A stretch of DNA of 64,000 nt from Brevibacillus_C sp046036945 (GCF_046036945.1 NZ_JBJQOQ010000017.1:39908-103907); one strand, 5' to 3'. Positions 9,334 through 18,337 are shown, counted from the stretch's first letter. The notes: generated from the sequence alone by a model not told the origin. Translations and numbers: made by a program.

Positions 9334-9352
9334 GCGGGGAAAAAGCCCCCGC
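9334..9352 (-). terminator. Terminator after the amidohydrolase operon
   Basis: On the minus strand a GCGGGG / CCCCGC stem is followed by CCCTTTTTC. It lies 22 bases beyond the stop of the last amidohydrolase and ends the four-gene operon before the activator gene. Confidence 0.75.
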
Positions 9353-9373
9353 TTCCTATTGTTTTGGCGAACT

Positions 9374-11005
9374 TTACTTTGCGATGAACGAATTCGTCTG
9401 GTCAAAAACCACGTTTCCATCGACAATCGTAAGCGCTGCTTTTATATCTGGTATTTCCTCTACAGGTACTTCAAAGAGATTTCGCTCCAAGACGACGATG
9501 TCGGCAAGCTTGCCCACTTCCAAGGTCCCCAGCTCATGTTCTCGGAAGGTACCGTAGGCCGATCCGCTCGTATATGCTTTTAACGCTTCGACAAGCGTGA
9601 TTCGTTCATCGGGATGCCACACTTCTTTTCCGCTGCTGTCGATTCTCGTTACCGCGCGATAAATTTGGAGGAGCGGATTCAGAATGTCAATCGGGAAGTC
9701 CGTTCCGAAAGCCAATCTTGCGCCGGCTTTTTGCAATGTGTTGATCGAGAAAACGTGCTTTTCCCGTTCGAGACCAATTCGGTCGGTGTAAACGCCTCTT
9801 TCCGACATCGCAAAGTGATCCGGCTGCATCGAAGCGGTGACATCTAGCTCTTTGAAACGATGGATATCATCCGGGTGAATCACTTCCACATGCTCGACGG
9901 AATGGCGTGAATCCCGTTTGCCGTTGACCCTTTGCGCTTCTTCATAGGCATCCAGGGCAAGGCGGATCGCCCCATCGCCAATCGCGTGAAACCGGATGCT
10001 GAAGCCCTCTTTATCGGCCTCAACGACCCATTTTTTGATTGTCTCGGGAGGGAAGGACGTCTCGCCACGCGTATCGGGTTGATCCGCATAAGGTTCGAGC
10101 AAATAAGCGGTGCGGGCGGTAATGACGCCGTCGATAAATTGTTTCAGCCCCGACACGCGCAGCATATCCGACCGATACGTATCGCGCAATTTTTTGACGC
10201 GGTCAAGATCGCCGTTTAAAGCAGGCCATAAATGAATGCGTGCGGTTAATTTTCCTTTGTCTTCAAACTCTTTGAACACATCGTAGTCCGTAAGAATTTC
10301 CAGTGATTCCGTTGCAAACAAGTCATGGACGGCAGTTACTCCCAAACTGGCAGCGTGGGCGAGAAAATTCGCGAATAGTTCTCTCTTTTGCTCCTTGGTA
10401 AAATCATAGGCATGCTGAACCACCATTCCCATTGCTTTCTCGTATAGGAGACCGTCGGGTTCTCCGCTTTCGTCTTTGCCTATGATACCGTAAGCAGGGT
10501 TTTCCGTATCTCGCGTAATATTCGCGATTTCCAGCGCCTTTGAATTCACCCAGGTGTAATGGCCTTCGGCGTGAAACATCAGCGCAGGACGATCGGGAAG
10601 AATGCGATCCAATGAATACCGGTTCGGCAATTGCTGCGTATCCCAATAACCTGCATCCCATGTAGTGCCGATTACCCATGGCTCCTCCGGGTGTGTTTCG
10701 GCAAAGGTGCGAATAATTTCCAACGCTTCCGCTTCAGAGCGGGCCGGAAACAGATTGGCGCTGTTCATCGAGGCAGCCCCATCCATGATGTGAAGGTGAA
10801 AATCATGGAATCCCGGCATGATCAATTGGTCTTGAAACCGGTAGATTTTGGTGTGCTCGCCAACGTAGGGTTTTATTTCTGCCTCTGAGCCAATCGCCAT
10901 AATCTTGTTGCCCGCGATCGCAATGGACGCAGGTTCCGGTTGATCAGAAAGCCCTGTAAATACGGCATTGCTTGAAAGTATCACATCAGCATGTTGAAAA
11001 CTCAT
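9374..11005 (-). CDS. YtcJ-like amidohydrolase, copy 1
   Basis: A 543-residue metal-dependent amidohydrolase of the amidohydrolase_3 / YtcJ group, whose members cleave N-substituted amides or formamides. The metal site is visible as MPGFHDFHLHIMDG near residue 65, then IRFHAIGDGAIRLALD, HSVEHVEVIHPDD and GTDFPID. No signal peptide is seen, so it is probably cytoplasmic. The start is one of four consecutive start-like codons; ATG 11005 is preferred from the AAAGGA spacing and by comparison with copy 2. The second copy lies two genes upstream and is highly similar. The substrate is unknown, but a paired permease suggests an imported amide. Confidence 0.85.
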   Translation of the reverse strand: MSFQHADVILSSNAVFTGLSDQPEPASIAIAGNKIMAIGSEAEIKPYVGEHTKIYRFQDQLIMPGFHDFHLHIMDGAASMNSANLFPARSEAEALEIIRTFAETHPEEPWVIGTTWDAGYWDTQQLPNRYSLDRILPDRPALMFHAEGHYTWVNSKALEIANITRDTENPAYGIIGKDESGEPDGLLYEKAMGMVVQHAYDFTKEQKRELFANFLAHAASLGVTAVHDLFATESLEILTDYDVFKEFEDKGKLTARIHLWPALNGDLDRVKKLRDTYRSDMLRVSGLKQFIDGVITARTAYLLEPYADQPDTRGETSFPPETIKKWVVEADKEGFSIRFHAIGDGAIRLALDAYEEAQRVNGKRDSRHSVEHVEVIHPDDIHRFKELDVTASMQPDHFAMSERGVYTDRIGLEREKHVFSINTLQKAGARLAFGTDFPIDILNPLLQIYRAVTRIDSSGKEVWHPDERITLVEALKAYTSGSAYGTFREHELGTLEVGKLADIVVLERNLFEVPVEEIPDIKAALTIVDGNVVFDQTNSFIAK

Positions 11006-11041
11006 CATCATCAATCCTTTCGTTTTTATAGATGCATCTGC

Positions 11042-12421
11042 TTATGTCTGACCTTCTTCAAAGGTAAGCTCGGGTGGGAGCTGTCGAAACATTTTTGTCA
11101 GATTGAGAAGGTATAAAAATCCTAGCGTAAGCCAAGCTCCTCCAAGGATGAGGGAATGGATGTCCAGCTTTACCCAAAAGAGTCCGGTAAGCGAAGCGCC
11201 AATCAACGGAAGAATCAGGTAGCGGACTGTCCCTGTAACGGACCTCTGCTTTTTTCGGAAAAAAAAGTGGGCGATCACCGAAAGATTAACAAAGGTAAAA
11301 GCAAATAATGCCCCAAAATTGATGAGAGATACTGCAGTTGTAAGACTGAGAAAAAGTGCGCTTAAAGCGATGCCTCCTATCATCAATATGTTAAAGACAG
11401 GCGTACGGAATTTCGGAGAGAGATAGCCAAATATTTTGGCAGGAAGTACACGTTCGCGTCCCATTGCATATAAAATGCGCGAAGCACTCGTTCCCGACGC
11501 AACAGCCGATGAAAAGCTTGCCATGATTCCTTCGGCAAGAATGTAACTTGTCAAAAAGTTGCCCCCGACGTACATGGCAATTTCGATATAAGCCGCTTCC
11601 GGGTCGTGAAAAGATTGGTAGTCCGGCCAGACGAGCTGTAAAAAATAGGAACCGACAACATAGTAGACTCCCCCGATGAGCGTAACCAGGAAAATCGCCC
11701 TGGGGATGGATTTTACCGGATTTTTCGTTTCTTCCGAGAGGGTGGTCACCGCGTCAAATCCCAAAAAGGAAAAGCATAAAAGAGGGATCACTGACATAAA
11801 GCCTGTCGTATTTACATTGGCATCGACAAACGGAAGCATAGAAAAGAGCGTTCCCGCTCCAAGCCCATTTAGCAGCCCCTTTACCGAAAAGATCACGAAT
11901 AACGTCAGTGTCCCGAATTGAACGAATAAAAGCGTCATGTTAAATTTGGCCGCTACCGTGATGCCAAGTATATTTACAATCGTGATCGTAATGATGAAGA
12001 GCACAATCCAAATGAACATCGGAATCGAAGGAAAATAGGCCTTCATCGCGATTCCCAATAACAAAGCGCTAATCATCGGACTGAACACATAATCCAACAA
12101 TATGGTCCAGCCTACGAGAAAACCGATGTGAGGACTTAGAGATTTTTGCGTAAAGGTATAGGCAGCGCCTGCATTGGGAAAAGCCTTCACCATTTGCGTA
12201 TAACTGTAAGCTGTAAACAACATAACCATTAGAGCAACGATATAAGCGGTTGGAATCATTCCGTTCGTGCCTTGAACAGCTATTCCATATGTTGAGAACA
12301 TAGTAGTCGGGGCCATAAAGGCTAGGCCAAAAAACACAACATACTTTAATGAAAGAGAACGTTTAAGCGTGGGTGAGCCGGCCGATGTCCCTTCGCCGTT
12401 GAACCGTTTCTTTTCATTCAC
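11042..12421 (-). CDS. APC-family permease, copy 1
   Basis: A 459-residue transporter of the amino acid-polyamine-organocation superfamily with about 12 hydrophobic segments. Typical features are LSLKYVVFFGLAFMAPTTMFSTYG at the first helix, AGAAYTFTQKSLSPHIGFLVGWTILLDYVFSP, and GFDAVTTLSEETKNPVKSIPRAI. The start is GTG 12421, three bases after the stop of amidohydrolase copy 2. It presumably imports the substrate of the neighbouring amidohydrolases. It closely resembles the permease at 14086-15429. Confidence 0.88.
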   Translation of the reverse strand: MNEKKRFNGEGTSAGSPTLKRSLSLKYVVFFGLAFMAPTTMFSTYGIAVQGTNGMIPTAYIVALMVMLFTAYSYTQMVKAFPNAGAAYTFTQKSLSPHIGFLVGWTILLDYVFSPMISALLLGIAMKAYFPSIPMFIWIVLFIITITIVNILGITVAAKFNMTLLFVQFGTLTLFVIFSVKGLLNGLGAGTLFSMLPFVDANVNTTGFMSVIPLLCFSFLGFDAVTTLSEETKNPVKSIPRAIFLVTLIGGVYYVVGSYFLQLVWPDYQSFHDPEAAYIEIAMYVGGNFLTSYILAEGIMASFSSAVASGTSASRILYAMGRERVLPAKIFGYLSPKFRTPVFNILMIGGIALSALFLSLTTAVSLINFGALFAFTFVNLSVIAHFFFRKKQRSVTGTVRYLILPLIGASLTGLFWVKLDIHSLILGGAWLTLGFLYLLNLTKMFRQLPPELTFEEGQT

Positions 12422-12424
12422 GCC

Positions 12425-14044
12425 TTATTTCCCCCTGGCTCGGCCATGTTCATAGACGACCTTGCCGTCAACCATCGTTAGCCGCACTTTTGTATCCGGG
12501 ATCTCTTCGACTGGCACTTCAAAGAGATTTCGCTCCAGGACGACAAGGTCGGCAAGCTTGCCTGCTTCCAGTGTCCCGAGTTCGTGCTCTCTGAATGAAC
12601 CGTAGGCCGGGCCGCTTGTATACGCTCTCAACGCTTCGGCAAGCGTGATCCGTTCATGCGGGTGCCACACTTCTGTTCCGCTGCTGTCGATTCTCGTGAC
12701 CGCACGATAAATCTGGAGAAGCGGATGTAACTTATCAATCGGGAAGTCTGTTCCAAATGCCAGATTTGCACCCGTCTTTTGCAGGGTGTGAATCAAGAAA
12801 ACACGCTTTTCCCGCTCGGGGCCGATCCGCTCGGTGTACACGCCCCTCTCAGACATTGCCAGGTGGTCCGGCTGCATCGAGACGGTCACGCCAAGCTGCT
12901 TGAAACGGGGGATGTCATTCGGGTGAATCACTTCCACATGCTCGACGGAATGGCGCGCATCCCGCTTGCCGTTGACCTTTTGCGCTTCTTCATAGGCGTC
13001 TAACGCGAGGCGAATCGCTCCGTCCCCAATGGCGTGAAACCGGATGCTAAAACCCTCTTTATCTGCCTCAACGACCCATTTTTTGATCGTCTCGGGAGGA
13101 AAAGTCGTCTCGCCGCGTTCCCCCGGCTGATCCGCATAAGGCTCAAGCATATAAGCCGTACGGGCGGTAATCACGCCATCGATAAACTGTTTTAGCCCCG
13201 ATACGCGGAGTTTATCCGATTGATACGTATCACGAAGCCGCTTGGCCCGCTCAAGATCGCCGTTTAAGGCAGGCCATAAATGAATGCGTGCGGTTAATTT
13301 TCCGCTGTCTTCAAATTCCTTGAACACAGCCAGTGCGTCGATTGATTTTAAAGCGTGCAAGTCGTGGACAGCCGTCACCCCCAGGCTTGCTGCGTGTGCC
13401 AGGAAATGAGCGAAGATCTCACTCTTTTGTGCATGGGAAAACTCAAATGCCTGGCCGACAACCGCCCCCATCGCTTTTTCATATAAAATGCCGTTTGGCT
13501 CCCCGTTATCATCTTTTCCAATGATGCCATATGCGGGGTTTTCCGTATGGCGCGTAATATTGGCGATTTCCAGTGCCTTTGCATTCACCCAGGCGTAGTG
13601 GCCTTCGGCGTGAAACATCATGGCCGGACGGTCAGGCAGAATGCGGTCCAGAGAGTGGCGGGTCGGCAACCGAGGCTCCTCCCAATACCCCGCATCCCAT
13701 GTAAATCCAATTACCCAGGGATTGTCCGGGTTTGATTCGGCGAATTCGCGTATCATTTCCACCGCTTCCGCTTCCGAGCGAGCCGCGAACAGATCGACAC
13801 TGTTGAGCGCAACGGCACCCTGCATGATATGAAGATGGAAATCATGGAATCCCGGCATGATCAACTGGTCATCAAATCGATAGATCTTCGTGTGTTCCCC
13901 TATGTAGGGTTTCAGTTCCTCGTCAGCGCCAATCGCCATGATTTTGTTGCCTGCGATGGCGATGGACGCGGGCTCCGGTTGATCAGTAAGTCCTGTAAAT
14001 ACAGCATTACTGGAAAGAATTACGTCGGCTGGTCGATGGGACAT
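12425..14044 (-). CDS. YtcJ-like amidohydrolase, copy 2
   Basis: A 539-residue paralogue of the enzyme at 9374-11005. Long stretches are identical, for example HADVIL/PADVIL SSNAVFTGL, the metal motif GFHDFHLHIM, HAIGDGAIRLALDAYEEAQ and GTDFPID. The copies differ mostly between residues 85 and 260, where specificity may have diverged. ATG 14044 sits nine bases after AAAGGTG; an in-frame TTG at 14050 is too close to that site. It lies second in the four-gene operon, between the two permeases. Confidence 0.86.
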   Translation of the reverse strand: MSHRPADVILSSNAVFTGLTDQPEPASIAIAGNKIMAIGADEELKPYIGEHTKIYRFDDQLIMPGFHDFHLHIMQGAVALNSVDLFAARSEAEAVEMIREFAESNPDNPWVIGFTWDAGYWEEPRLPTRHSLDRILPDRPAMMFHAEGHYAWVNAKALEIANITRHTENPAYGIIGKDDNGEPNGILYEKAMGAVVGQAFEFSHAQKSEIFAHFLAHAASLGVTAVHDLHALKSIDALAVFKEFEDSGKLTARIHLWPALNGDLERAKRLRDTYQSDKLRVSGLKQFIDGVITARTAYMLEPYADQPGERGETTFPPETIKKWVVEADKEGFSIRFHAIGDGAIRLALDAYEEAQKVNGKRDARHSVEHVEVIHPNDIPRFKQLGVTVSMQPDHLAMSERGVYTERIGPEREKRVFLIHTLQKTGANLAFGTDFPIDKLHPLLQIYRAVTRIDSSGTEVWHPHERITLAEALRAYTSGPAYGSFREHELGTLEAGKLADLVVLERNLFEVPVEEIPDTKVRLTMVDGKVVYEHGRARGK

Positions 14045-14085
14045 CAGCAATCACACCTTTCATTATCTTTACGTTGGCTCTATGG

Positions 14086-15429
14086 TTACGCCTCTTCAAA
14101 GGCAAGCTCCGGGGGCGGTTGTCTAAACATTTTGGTAAGGTTGAGCAGGTAGACAAATCCGGTAAGAAGCCAGATTCCCCCTAGCATCAGGGAGTGTTTA
14201 TCCAACTTGATAAAGAACAGTCCAATGAGCGCCGCTCCAATAAGCGGAATAATCAGATATCGAATGGTACCTTGAAAAGACCTCTGTTTCTTTCGGAAAT
14301 AATAGTGGGCGACAACTGCGAGATTCACAAAGAAAAAGGCGAACAGCGCTCCGAAATTTATCAGCGACACGGCCGTGGTAAGATTTAAAAATAGGGCACT
14401 TAAGGCAATCACACCGACGATGAGGATATTGAACACCGGTGTACGGTATTTGGGGGACAGATAGCCAAAGATTTTTTTCGGCAGCACGTTTTCTCTTCCC
14501 ATCGCGTACAAAATGCGGGATGCGCTGGTTCCCGATGCAACGGCGGAAGCAAAACCGGCTGTCAACCCTATCGCTACGAAGATGCTCGTAAAAATATTTC
14601 CGCCGATATACATCGCAATCTCCAAATAGGCGGATTCAGGATTTTTGAAAGACTGAAACTCCGGATAGATCAATTGCGCAAAATAAGAACCGGCGATGTA
14701 CAAAAATCCGCCAATCAGCGTGATGGAGTAGATCGCTTTTGGCAGCGTTTTCGCGGGGTTCTTCGTCTCTTCTGACAACGCGGTCACGGCGTCAAAGCCG
14801 AGAAAGGTAAAACAGAGAATCGGGACGACAGACAGCAGCGCAGGCAGCGGTATCTCGGAATCAAAAAAAGGTGCGGTTGAAAATAATGTCCCTGCTCCTT
14901 TACCTGCGAGCAGCCCTTTCATCGTCAAAATAAAAAAGAGGGCAAACAGCAAAATTTGCAAGAGGAGCAAGTACATGTTTAGGTTGGCCGCAAATTTGAT
15001 GCCCAGGATGTTGACGGTTGTCATAATCACGATAAATGAAAGGATCCAGACAAACATCGGAATGGATGGGAAATAAGCTTTCAATGCGATTCCAACGAGC
15101 AGGGAGCTGATCATCGGGCTGAACATATAGTCAATGATGATCGTCCAGCCGACGATAAACCCGATATGCGGGCTGATCGATTTTTGCGTAAACGTGTAGG
15201 CCGCGCCCGCTTTTGGGAACGCTTTCACTAATTGGGCATAGCTGTAAGCGGTAAACAACATGACCACCAGCGCAATCGCGTAAGCGGTCGGCAGCATCCC
15301 GTTTGTGCTTTGCACAGCCACTCCGTATGTGGAGAAAAACGTCTTTGGTGCCATAAAAGCCAATCCGAAAAAGACGACATACTTCAACGTAAGAGAGCGT
15401 TTCAGCGTGGGGGAATCCGCATTTCCCAT
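14086..15429 (-). CDS. APC-family permease, copy 2
   Basis: A 447-residue permease strongly similar to the one at 11042-12421 over its whole length (LTLKYVVFFGLAFMAPKTFFSTYG, GFDAVTALSEETKNPAKTLPKAI). It is the first gene of the operon. ATG 15429 lies eight bases after AAGGAGG. With the next three genes it forms the order permease-amidohydrolase-permease-amidohydrolase, which is best explained by tandem duplication of a two-gene unit. A sigma-54-like promoter precedes it. Confidence 0.88.
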   Translation of the reverse strand: MGNADSPTLKRSLTLKYVVFFGLAFMAPKTFFSTYGVAVQSTNGMLPTAYAIALVVMLFTAYSYAQLVKAFPKAGAAYTFTQKSISPHIGFIVGWTIIIDYMFSPMISSLLVGIALKAYFPSIPMFVWILSFIVIMTTVNILGIKFAANLNMYLLLLQILLFALFFILTMKGLLAGKGAGTLFSTAPFFDSEIPLPALLSVVPILCFTFLGFDAVTALSEETKNPAKTLPKAIYSITLIGGFLYIAGSYFAQLIYPEFQSFKNPESAYLEIAMYIGGNIFTSIFVAIGLTAGFASAVASGTSASRILYAMGRENVLPKKIFGYLSPKYRTPVFNILIVGVIALSALFLNLTTAVSLINFGALFAFFFVNLAVVAHYYFRKKQRSFQGTIRYLIIPLIGAALIGLFFIKLDKHSLMLGGIWLLTGFVYLLNLTKMFRQPPPELAFEEA

Positions 15430-15471
15430 TCATCAATCCTCCTTGTCGGCACGTTAGCAAAAATGTGCTGA

Positions 15472-15487
15472 TGCATGTACTGTGCCA
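15472..15487 (-). promoter_or_regulatory. Sigma-54-like promoter of the amidohydrolase operon
   Basis: The minus strand reads TGGCACAGTACATGCA. The -24 box is perfect and the GG-GC spacing is 10 bases; the -12 box is ATGCA instead of TTGCA. It lies 43-58 bases before the first permease. Two TTTTGCAT repeats 19 bases apart (15582-15589 and 15601-15608) are candidate activator sites. No GAGACA element is present, so a different activator is likely. Confidence 0.6.
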
Positions 15488-15652
15488 AGTCGGATCATCA
15501 GGGGAAACTGCGTTTGAAATGCCGTTTTTATGGGGAATAGAGAAGGTTGGCAGAGGATCATCAACTTGAAGGAGTATTCACTTTTGCATGAGTTATCCGC
15601 TTTTGCATAACGAAAATGCCGGCGCAAGAATCCGGAGGGGTGAAGCGAACAG

Positions 15653-15683
15653 GCGGCCCGCCCGGCATAAACCGGCGGGCCGC
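15653..15683. terminator. GC-rich hairpin after bdhA
   Basis: GCGGCCCGC pairs with GCGGGCCGC around a 13-base centre that can itself pair (CGGC/CCGG). The hairpin begins at the stop codon of bdhA. No T-run follows on the minus strand, so it may act as an mRNA 3' stabiliser rather than a classic terminator. Confidence 0.5.
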
Positions 15684-16468
15684 TACTGCGCCGTGTAACC
15701 GCCGTCGATCACGACGGCCTGCCCCGTGATCCCCGCCGCCTTTTCGCTGGCGAGAAAGACGGCGTATTCAGCCACCTCTTGGACGGTGATCAGCCGCTTT
15801 TGCGGAACGAGCGGATAGATCACCTGCTCCAACACCTTTTCAACAGGAACCTCTCTCGTCTTTGCCAGGTCCTTCATTTGATTTCGCACCAGCGGCGTGT
15901 CGACGTAACCGGGACATAAAGCATTGACCGTGATGCCGTGCGCAGCTCCCTCCAGGGCAGCCACCTTGGTAAGGCCAATCAAGCCGTGCTTGGCGCTGTT
16001 GTACCCCGCTTTTCCGGCGAAGCCGACCAGCCCGTTGATCGAGGCGATATTGATGATTCGCCCAAAGCCTTGCCGTTTCATCACGGGAAAGACGTGCTTG
16101 ATCGCCATAAACGGCGCCACCAGCATCAGCCGGACCATCAGCTCAAACCTTTCCGTGGGAAATTCCTCGATCGGGGCGACGTGCTGCATGCCGGCATTGT
16201 TGACGAGAATGTCGATTTGTCCATACGCTTTTTCTGCCGCTTCCAGGCAATCTCGTATCTCCTGTTCGTTCAGTACGTCGCACTTCATAGCAAGCACCTG
16301 CAAGCCGTCCGCTTGCAGGTGCTTGGCTGCTTCAGACAAAGCTTCCTGATTTTTATCTGACAGGACTACTTTTGCCCCTGCGTGCCCCATCTCCTTGGCG
16401 ATCTGCAGCCCTATCCCGCTTGCAGCCCCTGTAATAAATGCTGAACGATCCGCTAGCATCCTGTTCAA
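15683..16468 (-). CDS. bdhA: 3-Hydroxybutyrate dehydrogenase (SDR family)
   Basis: A 261-residue short-chain dehydrogenase that oxidises D-3-hydroxybutyrate to acetoacetate with NAD. The nucleotide-binding motif TGAASGIG is at residues 14-21, NNAGMQHVAPIEEFP matches the BdhA family, and the catalytic set is S in INIASINGLVGFAG and YNSAKHG. A VPQKRLITVQEVAEYAVFLASEKAAGITGQ segment and the C-terminal DGGYTAQ are also typical of BdhA. TTG 16468 follows GGAGGG by seven bases. Its perfect sigma-54 promoter and shared enhancer with the divergent hydrolase indicate substrate-induced expression. Confidence 0.9.
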   Translation of the reverse strand: MNRMLADRSAFITGAASGIGLQIAKEMGHAGAKVVLSDKNQEALSEAAKHLQADGLQVLAMKCDVLNEQEIRDCLEAAEKAYGQIDILVNNAGMQHVAPIEEFPTERFELMVRLMLVAPFMAIKHVFPVMKRQGFGRIINIASINGLVGFAGKAGYNSAKHGLIGLTKVAALEGAAHGITVNALCPGYVDTPLVRNQMKDLAKTREVPVEKVLEQVIYPLVPQKRLITVQEVAEYAVFLASEKAAGITGQAVVIDGGYTAQ

Positions 16469-16544
16469 CGATCATCCCTCCGTCGCGATTGATGAAATCA
16501 ATCGGGTTTCCAGTCGTGTACTGCGAATACAGGCAATAGCAAGT

Positions 16545-16560
16545 AGCAAAAAACGTGCCA
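16545..16560 (-). promoter_or_regulatory. Sigma-54 promoter of bdhA
   Basis: The minus strand reads TGGCACGTTTTTTGCT, a full match to TGGCACGN4TTGCW with the invariant 10-base GG-GC spacing. It lies 77-92 bases before the bdhA start. Confidence 0.88.
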
Positions 16561-16605
16561 GATGCCCAATTCTAATGGAAAATCAGGTGTTTGCCCTCTT
16601 GGATG

Positions 16606-16665
16606 TGTCTCATAAAAGAGACATGTCGCTGCTTTGTCATCCGACTATGTTGCTGACACGAGACA
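16606..16665. promoter_or_regulatory. Shared enhancer elements between divergent sigma-54 promoters
   Basis: The near-perfect inverted repeat TGTCTCATAAAAGAGACA is at 16606-16623. A related 18-base element TGTTGCTGACACGAGACA is at 16648-16665. Both lie between the bdhA promoter and the hydrolase promoter, so one bound activator could serve both. They match the element upstream of livK. Confidence 0.7.
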
Positions 16666-16706
16666 CACTTTCATTGTTCACGGCGAAACGGCAGATCATA
16701 CCGCAC

Positions 16707-16722
16707 TGGTACGTGACTTGCA
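16707..16722 (+). promoter_or_regulatory. Sigma-54 promoter of the secreted hydrolase
   Basis: TGGTACGTGACTTGCA matches the -24/-12 consensus (TGGYACGN4TTGCW) with 10 bases between GG and GC. It lies 38-53 bases before the hydrolase start codon. Confidence 0.85.
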
Positions 16723-16759
16723 ACCGATCGCAGCAAAAAGAGTTTTAAGGAGGGTAAGG

Positions 16760-18286
16760 ATGAAACGGAACAGGATTTCGGCTGTTTTTCAGACGCTGTT
16801 GGGGTTGGCTCTGGCTTGTCCCATCGTTCTGCCCGGTGCAGCCCAAGCAGCTTATTCACCGGTGATTCCCGGAGCGCACAGCGTTACCGTGACCAAATTT
16901 GACGGCAAAAACGGGAATTGGCTGACAACGAAAAACCCCGTCCAGTACGACGGCGCCATTCAGTTTGGCAACCTTGGCTTGGCCCCGACAGTCTGGGGAG
17001 ACAAGCATAAGCAAACAGGCTGGCACAGCATGTACAAACCTGCTGAGGTAACAGGCACACAGGTAAACGGCATGTTTGAAGATGCCAAATTTGTCATTCG
17101 CGTACCCGACGACTGGAACGGAAAATTGGTTGTAGCGGGAATTCCCGGCACGCGCAATGAAACCTCCACGGATCTCTTGTTCAGCGATTACGTACTCAAA
17201 AAGGGCTTCGCGTTTGCCGCCATCGATAAAGGCACACAGGGTGAAATCGACCCAAGCGATCCCTTTGCCAAGAGCAAAAACGCATTGGTCGCCAAGGAGG
17301 ATACGCTGATGGAGTGGAACGAGCGCTTCAGACAGGTGACGAAGGCCGCTCACCGCTACTTGGCGGACAACTATCCCACGCAATGCATCAGCCCGGATGA
17401 CCGCAGCAATCCAGCTGCCAAACTGATCTCCAAAGACCACCCCATCCCCACGTATGCCATCGGTATTTCCAACGGCGGGTATGTCGTCCGTTTTGCATTG
17501 GAACACGACGATCCCAAAAAAACGAAAGAACCCGCGCTGTATGACGGCGGCGTGGATTGGGAAGGAGTGCTGTGGCGGGCAGACGAACCGAACTTGATCA
17601 CCTCTTTGACTGCGATCGTCAACCATGCCGAGGCGGCGATTTACGGAAACGGAACAGAAAAGCAACAGGCGATCGAGGAAATGTACAAGGCGGGACTGCC
17701 GAGGGGCTCGGAAAAACTGTGGCCCTATTACGATCAGGTGTACTGGTTTTTAACGCTCAACATCTACCGCGATGAATTCGATCCCGGGGCTCCCCGGCGG
17801 ATCCAGTGGCGCGATTACCTGACATTCACGCCGCAAGGGACTCGCGACCGTACCTTTGACGCCATTTTCCAGGACTACGACTATGCCAAGCGGCCCGGAC
17901 ATGTGAAGAAAGCGGTCAAGGAGATCGAAAATACTGGCCAGATCAACGTGCCGCTGATCTCGGTTTTCGGTTCGTGGGACGCCTTGATCTTCCCAGAGGT
18001 ACACGGAACAGCCTACCATCAGCTCGTCGAAAAGGCAGGCAAGGGAGCTCTTCATCGGCTCTATTTGGTAGAAAAAGGGAACCACGTCGACAGCCTGGTC
18101 TGGAGCGCCTCCGACCCGGACCACGAGATACAGCCCTTGCTCCCCTACGTCCATCAGAGCTTTGACCTGCTGGTCAAATGGGTGGAAGAGAACGTCGAGG
18201 CTCCCGAAAGCAAAACGATTCCATCACCCGGGAATCCGGTCAAAGTGATCGACATTGCCACCGGAGAGGAAATCGATCCGTATTGA
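16760..18286 (+). CDS. Secreted alpha/beta hydrolase, probable (oligo)ester hydrolase
   Basis: A 508-residue exported hydrolase. A signal peptide covers about residues 1-31, ending PGAAQA-AYSP. The nucleophile motif is GISNGGY (about residue 240), an Asp candidate is FGSWDAL, and the catalytic His is in EKGNHVDSL. ATG 16760 follows AGGAGGGTAAGG; longer upstream frames lack a signal peptide. The exact family is not certain: it resembles large secreted alpha/beta hydrolases, including 3-hydroxybutyrate-oligomer or tannase-like esterases. Its divergent pairing with bdhA under shared sigma-54 control suggests it releases 3-hydroxybutyrate from oligomers outside the cell (inference). Confidence 0.75.
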   Translation: MKRNRISAVFQTLLGLALACPIVLPGAAQAAYSPVIPGAHSVTVTKFDGKNGNWLTTKNPVQYDGAIQFGNLGLAPTVWGDKHKQTGWHSMYKPAEVTGTQVNGMFEDAKFVIRVPDDWNGKLVVAGIPGTRNETSTDLLFSDYVLKKGFAFAAIDKGTQGEIDPSDPFAKSKNALVAKEDTLMEWNERFRQVTKAAHRYLADNYPTQCISPDDRSNPAAKLISKDHPIPTYAIGISNGGYVVRFALEHDDPKKTKEPALYDGGVDWEGVLWRADEPNLITSLTAIVNHAEAAIYGNGTEKQQAIEEMYKAGLPRGSEKLWPYYDQVYWFLTLNIYRDEFDPGAPRRIQWRDYLTFTPQGTRDRTFDAIFQDYDYAKRPGHVKKAVKEIENTGQINVPLISVFGSWDALIFPEVHGTAYHQLVEKAGKGALHRLYLVEKGNHVDSLVWSASDPDHEIQPLLPYVHQSFDLLVKWVEENVEAPESKTIPSPGNPVKVIDIATGEEIDPY

Positions 18287-18332
18287 AAAAACGGCTGTCT
18301 CGGGCAAATTGCCTGCCCGGGACAGCCGTTTT
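18287..18332. terminator. Bidirectional terminator between the hydrolase and eutH
   Basis: A long stem, CGGCTGTC-TCGGGCA paired with TGCCCGG-GACAGCCG, is flanked by AAAAAA on the left and TTTT on the right. It can terminate both converging transcripts. Confidence 0.88.
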
Positions 18333-18337
18333 CCGTT

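Noticed and set aside
15582..15620. Perfect palindrome or riboswitch in the TTTTGCAT region
   Set aside because: The repeats are direct rather than a clean inverted repeat, and no riboswitch fold that I know fits.
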